From an uncultured Prevotellaceae bacterium (lineage in GTDB: Bacteria > Bacteroidota > Bacteroidia > Bacteroidales > Bacteroidaceae): DNA of 64,000 bases. The notes under the pieces were generated by a model that saw only the letters and a list, made by a program, of their open reading frames with translations, searched no databases and had not been told where the DNA came from. The stretch lies in NCBI GenBank assembly GCA_946410305.1, contig CAMJZV010000015.1:17391-81390 (forward strand), given 5' to 3'. The stretch's first letter is position 1; each line of letters begins with the position of its first letter. Below are positions 60,624 to 64,000 of this stretch, piece by piece. A program made the position numbers and the translations under genes.

Positions 60624-61010
60624 GACTGTCAGACTGACAAAAGCCCGATGCACAGGGCATTTGCAGTCTATTGACAGTCTTTTAGAGATTGACAAGACTG
60701 ACAACATTTGCTCCAGATAATAGCTGTATTTTTGCGAATATCAGCTGTATTTTTGCGAATATCAGCTGTATTTTTGCGAATATCAGCTGTATCTATGCGA
60801 ATATCAGCTGTATAAACGAAAAATTCTCTAGAGAATTTCTACCGTACACACCTAATACGTGGACAATTCTCTAGAGAATTCATAGAATTTTCTAGACAAT
60901 TATTCTGTTAGAGATTAAAGCTTGTGGGCTGTCAGTCTCCTGTCAGTCTTGACAGTCTTCAAAAAGACTGCAAACACCCTGTGCATCGGTGTTTTGTCAG
61001 TCTGTCAGTC
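60624..61010. repeat. 387-bp inverted-repeat element with iterons and palindromes
   Basis: Arms of 46 bp (60624-60669 and 60965-61010) match in inverted orientation at about 41 positions and contain GACTGACA-type short repeats. Inside lie a 21-bp iteron array (60722-60820) and three TCTAGA-centred palindromes (60821-60838, 60865-60880, 60886-60901). The arrangement resembles a replication or partition site, or a recombination site. Apart from one reading frame made by the iterons it carries no gene. Confidence 0.75.
60722..60820. repeat. Iteron array: five 21-bp units
   Basis: Units start at 60722, 60743, 60764, 60785 and 60806, each beginning AGCTGTATTTTTGCGAATA plus two bases. The first three are identical, the fourth has two substitutions, and the fifth is degenerate after AGCTGTAT. 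The period of 21 bp is two helical turns. In frame it would encode repeats of 'FANISCI', a by-product of the array. Confidence 0.9.
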
Positions 61011-61366
61011 TCTATCACAAAATTTTCAGGTCTTCGAAACAAAAACCGCATAAATATCCAAGGACTTATTGGAACATGTCTGATAAATGAATGATAATAG
61101 GTTAATAGATTTTGCAATTTTTCTGTTTGACAGGAGGCCAGACCCTAGTCAGAAATTAGTAAATGAAACAGGAGCCTGTCACTTGTGTCTCATGCCATCT
61201 CCACCTCTCCACTACGATAATTAAAATATCTCGAAAAATAGGGTTCACACTTATTGTGCAATCTATCAACGACTTACGCGTGAATGTGAAGGCAATTTTT
61301 TTAGCAAAATTTTCTGTAAGATCACAAAGTTTACTCAGATAATTTGGCAGTCAGTTGAAAATGTTG
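61011..61366. other. AT-rich non-coding stretch
   Basis: No supported gene. It contains short inverted CAGGAGGC / GCCTCCTG-like segments around 61131-61180 and several T-tracts. The -33 TTTG at 61343-61346 belongs to the promoter of the following short ORF. Confidence 0.5.
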
Positions 61367-61547
61367 TATCTTTGCAGAACGATTCAGATTCACTATAAAA
61401 GAATCAAATCAAAATTAAGATATTGAAAGGATGAGACGCTTAACGAGATTCAATCAAAAACCTCCCCGTGATTGTCACCAAATTAATTTGTGTTTTTCTT
61501 CAATGCAGCTATCTTTTGACGAATATATTTTCTTTCATTTGGCTTAA
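61367..61547 (+). pseudogene. Promoter and 5' end of a lost gene, broken at the direct repeat
   Basis: TTTG (61343-61346) and TATCTTTG (61367-61374), 20 bp apart, make a complete promoter. A purine-rich site (TTGAAAGG) directly precedes ATG 61431. The frame begins MRRLTRFNQKPPRDCH and then runs into the 21-bp direct repeat, ending after 38 codons in AT-rich sequence. I read this as the head of a gene whose body was removed or displaced by recombination at the repeat. Confidence 0.45.
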
Positions 61548-61648
61548 TTTTTGAATTTTCCATGAATAGAAATACAATAATCAGCATAATTATGTTAATC
61601 TGACTAAAAATATAGTTGTTACAAGAACAATATTGTGAGAAATTTCTT

Positions 61649-61656
61649 ATATTTGC
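61649..61656 (+). promoter_or_regulatory. -7 promoter element of the 33-codon gene
   Basis: TATATTTG lies 22 nt upstream of ATG 61679, a normal leader length for this genome. Confidence 0.5.
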
Positions 61657-61678
61657 AAAAACCATAATCTACTGAGCT

Positions 61679-61780
61679 ATGTTTAAAAAGATCGAAGTAA
61701 AAGACGAAAAGTTAACGACAAACCCGAAAAGGGTAGAATCGAGTGAGAAGAAGCCTATGCCATCTATATGGTATTCCTAA
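61679..61780 (+). CDS. 33-residue peptide gene of unknown function
   Basis: 33 residues, starting MFKKIEVKDEKLTTNPKR and ending KKPMPSIWYS. It is strongly charged for two thirds of its length, with a short aromatic C terminus. It has its own -7 box (61649-61656), and a GC-rich terminator begins 9 bp after its stop. That makes it a complete transcription unit despite its size. The shape (charged leader, aromatic tail) would suit a modified or signalling peptide, but no maturase or exporter is nearby. Function unknown. Confidence 0.5.
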   Translation: MFKKIEVKDEKLTTNPKRVESSEKKPMPSIWYS

Positions 61781-61788
61781 AAACATTA

Positions 61789-61822
61789 GCGCGACACCAC
61801 CCACGGTGCCGCGCCATTTTTT
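61789..61822 (+). terminator. Strong terminator behind the 33-codon gene
   Basis: GCGCGACACC pairs with GGTGCCGCGC (one mismatch, 6-nt loop), followed by ATTTTTTTCC. It is the most GC-rich element of this AT-rich region. Confidence 0.85.
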
Positions 61823-62021
61823 TCCGACAAATTATCTATATGTCAGTCTACCTGGTTTCAGGCTATAGGCCTACCATGAAGATGTTACTGTCCAATATCC
61901 AGTTCATGAAAGACAAATTCTTTATCTGACTGCGACGACTTTTCTTAAGAAACGAATTGACGATAGACTTAGCGCAGAAATAAAACTGCATACTGGGAAT
62001 AAAACTGACCGTTTTGGGGAT

Positions 62022-62117
62022 GTGCTGTTGAAGGTGATAGTAGCAGCCATCATGGCAGCCGCCACCGCGCTGACCACCACGTCATGTATGGGCAACGGCC
62101 CACGGTCTTTTGAGTAG
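62022..62117 (+). CDS. Smalltalk-like short hydrophobic peptide (possible remnant)
   Basis: A frame ending TAG 62117 contains LLKVIVAAIMAAATALTTTS, then CMGNGPRSFE. A short basic start, an alanine-rich helix and a TTTSCM end are features of the 'smalltalk' peptides that accompany HU-like and amidase genes in Bacteroidota phage-like islands. The only starts are GTG 62022 (31 codons) or upstream in-frame sequence open back to a stop at about 61870. The usual partner genes are missing. It may be a remnant. Confidence 0.4.
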   Translation: MLLKVIVAAIMAAATALTTTSCMGNGPRSFE

Positions 62118-62291
62118 TCAAAGCATGGCGTTTTCCGAATATACAAGCATTGTGAAAGAAAAAAATACAGTCTTTAGTGTGAACTCCAGGCCTCTTTCAG
62201 AAGCTCACCATAGGTATACCATAACCATCTGAAATCATTAAAGTATCGTAAAGTTGGGCACAAAGTTACGAAATGTTCTCCATTTTTTTCG

Positions 62292-62414
62292 TATCTTTGC
62301 AAATATAAATTTGCGAGAACGGGCTTGCACCGTCCTTGCCACCCAGATTTAAGATGTTTTGTAAAAAGGCTGGCAAGACCGAAGGATTTGGCTAATGAGA
62401 AAAAAGAATATGCA
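62292..62414 (+). promoter_or_regulatory. Promoter and long, possibly structured leader of the carbohydrate-binding protein gene
   Basis: TATCTTTG (62292-62299) is followed by about 110 nt before ATG 62415, much longer than other leaders here. Within it CTTGCCA (near 62334) can pair with TGGCAAG (near 62370), with extra C-G pairs beside it. A smaller ACGG / CCGT hairpin lies just upstream. I do not recognise a known riboswitch class. Confidence 0.4.
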
Positions 62415-63860
62415 ATGAGAAGAATAGTTTTTTTAATGATGGCTTTGGTGGTGGCTTGCGCATGCAATGCAGAGGATATCACCATCCGTTATAAAGGGAC
62501 AACGGCAAAGGTTGACCAGAAGGTTAAAGATAGTGTGAACATCACGGTCAGTGGTGCTCATGTGGAAATAGAGAGCCTGTATAAGAGTCATAAACTCACA
62601 CTCCTGCTGACGGGTAAGAGCGACGACGGACAACTGGTGCTGAAGACTGTCGGCAAGGCTAAGGTGAAGCTCGAAGACCTGACGCTGACCAGTCAGGAGG
62701 GTGCACCGCTGTGGTTGAAGAACAAGAAAAAGGTGGAGGTCGTGGCAACGAAAGGTACGAAGAACACGTTGACCATTACCGCCTGCAACGATACCGTCAA
62801 TCATAAGGCGGCTGCTATCTGGGCAAAGGATAAGTTGCTGCTTTCTGGTAAGGGCACGCTCAATGTGGTTGCTACAGGCGATGGCTGCAGGGGCATCAAG
62901 AGCAAGAAGGATATCACCATCGAGGAACTGACACTCAATGTGACGACATCGGGCAATAACCTCGGAGAGAAACCCTTTGGATTCGGAGGATTCCCAGGAG
63001 GATTTCCTTCTTTTGGCAATGACAGTATCAAACCAGGCAATTTCCCCATGCCAAACTTTGGCGGGCAGATGCCAAACTTTGGCGGCGGATTTCCTCCCTT
63101 TGGCAACGACAGTACGATGCAAGAAGAGATGGGTGGTTTTACTGGCAAACACAAATATGTAGCCTCCACCAAGGGCATCACTTCGAAAGGCAAGGTCACG
63201 ATGAACAGTGGTGTGCTCACTGTCCGTACATCTACACCTGGTGCCGAGGGCATCGAGGGTAAGAAAGGAGTGGCGTTTAATGGTGGCAAGGTGGATATAG
63301 TGGCTAGCGACGATGCCGTCAATGCCAATGCTACCATCGAGTTCAATGGCGCTCACGTCACGGCTCGCAGCACAGGAAATGATGCTGTCGACTCCAACCC
63401 TGAGACAGGTTTCTTTATGCCTTTTGGCGGTAATAACAATACCAACAGTCAGGAGGCTGATACGGCTATCGTGGTTCGTGGTGGCACCGTTTACGCCTGG
63501 AGTCAGGTGGGTTCACCAGAAGAGGGACTCGACTGTGACTTTTCGCCCATCGTTATCGAGGGCGGTACTGTCTTCTCTGTGGGTGGCGGTATGGGCGAGA
63601 TGCCCTCTGTGCCCACCAATGCCACCGCCAAACAACCCACCGTACTGCTCATAGGTCTCAACATCACAAAGGACGAGCCCATCACGATTTGCGATGCCAA
63701 CGGCAAGCGCCTTGACACCATCACCATCCCGTTCTCGATGCGTCGCAGCGCCAGCCTCGTCACCTGTCCAGCCTTCAAACTAGGCAACACCTATACGGTG
63801 AAGACAAAAGGCTACGAGAAGACTTTCACACTTAACGAACCGTTTACCACCGTACGGTGA
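62415..63860 (+). CDS. Secreted DUF4353-type carbohydrate-binding-domain protein
   Basis: 481 residues from ATG 62415 (MRRIVFLMMALVVACACNAE), which gives a signal peptide; the frame to 62325 would run into the leader. Repeated short beta units such as 'DGCRGIKSKKDITIEELTLN', 'TKGITSKGKVTMNSGVLTV' and 'GAEGIEGKKGVAFNGGKVDI' form a right-handed helix-like fold, as in DUF4353. A glycine/phenylalanine/proline-rich insert (about 185-245; GGFPGGFPSFGND, MPNFGGQMPNFGGGF) interrupts it. A Thr-rich end 'YTVKTKGYEKTFTLN' closes the protein. It is likely surface or periplasmic; the ligand is unknown. Confidence 0.82.
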   Translation: MRRIVFLMMALVVACACNAEDITIRYKGTTAKVDQKVKDSVNITVSGAHVEIESLYKSHKLTLLLTGKSDDGQLVLKTVGKAKVKLEDLTLTSQEGAPLWLKNKKKVEVVATKGTKNTLTITACNDTVNHKAAAIWAKDKLLLSGKGTLNVVATGDGCRGIKSKKDITIEELTLNVTTSGNNLGEKPFGFGGFPGGFPSFGNDSIKPGNFPMPNFGGQMPNFGGGFPPFGNDSTMQEEMGGFTGKHKYVASTKGITSKGKVTMNSGVLTVRTSTPGAEGIEGKKGVAFNGGKVDIVASDDAVNANATIEFNGAHVTARSTGNDAVDSNPETGFFMPFGGNNNTNSQEADTAIVVRGGTVYAWSQVGSPEEGLDCDFSPIVIEGGTVFSVGGGMGEMPSVPTNATAKQPTVLLIGLNITKDEPITICDANGKRLDTITIPFSMRRSASLVTCPAFKLGNTYTVKTKGYEKTFTLNEPFTTVR

Positions 63861-63912
63861 AAGGTAAAGTAGGGGAGAGGGCTTTGGCAACCCTACGGTT
63901 ACTTAGGAACAT

Positions 63913-63942
63913 AAAAAAGCCCTGTAGATAGGAATCTACAGG
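63913..63942. terminator. Terminator between the converging CDS and tRNA
   Basis: CCTGTAGAT (63921-63929) and ATCTACAGG (63934-63942) form a perfect 9-bp stem with a 4-nt loop. A run of six T follows on the minus strand (63918-63913), and ACTTTG follows on the plus strand. Confidence 0.85.
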
Positions 63943-63952
63943 ACTTTGTTTG

Positions 63953-64000
63953 TAGTCGATAGGGGAATCGAACCCCTATGCCAAGATTGAGAATCTTGTA
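63953..64000 (-). tRNA. Partial tRNA, 3' half, anticodon loop reads CTC (tRNA-Glu by decoding)
   Basis: On the minus strand the anticodon arm CAAGA-TTCTCAA-TCTTG is followed by GCAT, the T arm AGGGG-TTCGATT-CCCCT and the acceptor 3' half ATCGACT plus discriminator A. CCA is not encoded. The 5' half (acceptor strand and D arm) lies beyond the window. With loop TTCTCAA the anticodon is CTC, which reads GAG. The acceptor sequence is not what I expect for a Bacteroidota tRNA-Glu, so the isotype is moderate confidence. Confidence 0.7.

Larger units (their letters stand above)
60492..61497. repeat. 21-bp direct repeat pair 985 bp apart
   Basis: The same 21 bp, with the palindromic core CAAATTAATTTG followed by TGTTTTT, occurs at 60492-60512 and 61477-61497. 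The first copy supplies the -33 TTTG of the esterase remnant. The second interrupts the coding start of the ORF at 61431. The pair frames the large inverted repeat and could be an attachment or target duplication. Confidence 0.55.

Noticed and set aside
60722..60820. CRISPR array
   Set aside because: The 21-bp units are contiguous, with no unique spacers and no cas genes in the window.
60689..60874. Short frame encoding repeated FANISCI units
   Set aside because: It is produced by the 21-bp iteron array (multiple of three) and has no other coding evidence.
61483..61665. 60-codon minus-strand frame (MVFANIRNF...)
   Set aside because: It is AT-rich, has no promoter, overlaps the promoter of the 33-codon gene on the other strand and shows no recognisable pattern.
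62433..63356. 307-codon minus-strand frame opposite the carbohydrate-binding protein
   Set aside because: It is antisense to a protein with a signal peptide and repeated beta units; the reverse frame looks random.

Overview
The window reads as chromosomal DNA of a Bacteroidales bacterium, most likely a Prevotella relative. The evidence is the many Bacteroidota-type promoters (-7 element TAnnTTTG, often TACCTTTG), the near absence of Shine-Dalgarno sites, families common in this phylum (DUF4468, DUF4348, putative porin, two-component propeller sensor, PF14905-type beta-barrel, CstA, fused Nfn-like oxidoreductase) and about 48% GC. No complete rRNA, CRISPR array or insertion sequence is visible. 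One tRNA is cut by the right edge and a pyridoxamine-phosphate-oxidase-like gene is cut by the left edge.

Layout. 1-10.3 kb is an accessory-looking block, all minus strand except one lytTR regulator. It holds a zinc-ribbon/FMN-binding protein, an operon-like run of transglutaminase, beta-barrel protein, ECF sigma factor and 4-TM protein, a LiaF-like membrane protein, a flavodoxin-family protein, a GNAT acetyltransferase and a lipoprotein hydrolase. Four of its promoters share a 33-bp operator-like motif exactly 27 bp from the -7 box. It resembles a LytTR-type direct-repeat site, and I propose it defines a local regulon. 10.5-12.2 kb is a tyrosine integrase plus a three-HTH protein sitting at the 3' end of mnmE. 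12.5-29.3 kb is mostly housekeeping on the minus strand: mnmE, nucleoside phosphorylase, ttcA-like, Nfn-like fusion, serS, gdhA, clpC, an ABC ATPase, ruvC and a GHL10 hydrolase. 29.4-33.7 kb is a plus operon (cstA, nadC, M23 lipoprotein, SDR). 33.7-41.9 kb holds MATE, an rluA-family gene, menA, an HD hydrolase, a porin operon and an SDR.

41.9-52.0 kb contains the most unusual system. It is a tightly overlapped operon of a receiver-PP2C phosphatase, a membrane coiled-coil/WD40 protein, a periplasmic propeller sensor kinase whose H-box histidine is replaced by Asp-Arg, a soluble histidine kinase with an intact but closely similar H-box, and a TonB-dependent receptor. No DNA-binding output is encoded. 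52.2-60.2 kb returns to ordinary genes: an ATP-grasp-like protein, TlpA-like, prs, a ThiE-like protein, pheS, DUF4348, murB, an MBL-fold hydrolase and an fRMsr-like GAF protein.

60.2-62.4 kb is almost gene-free and looks like the remains of a mobile or phage-like element. It has a truncated esterase, long inverted repeats around a 21-bp iteron array and TCTAGA-centred palindromes, a direct repeat about 1 kb apart, a 33-codon gene with its own promoter and terminator, and a smalltalk-like peptide frame. The window closes with a secreted carbohydrate-binding-type protein behind a potentially structured leader, then a terminator and the partial tRNA.
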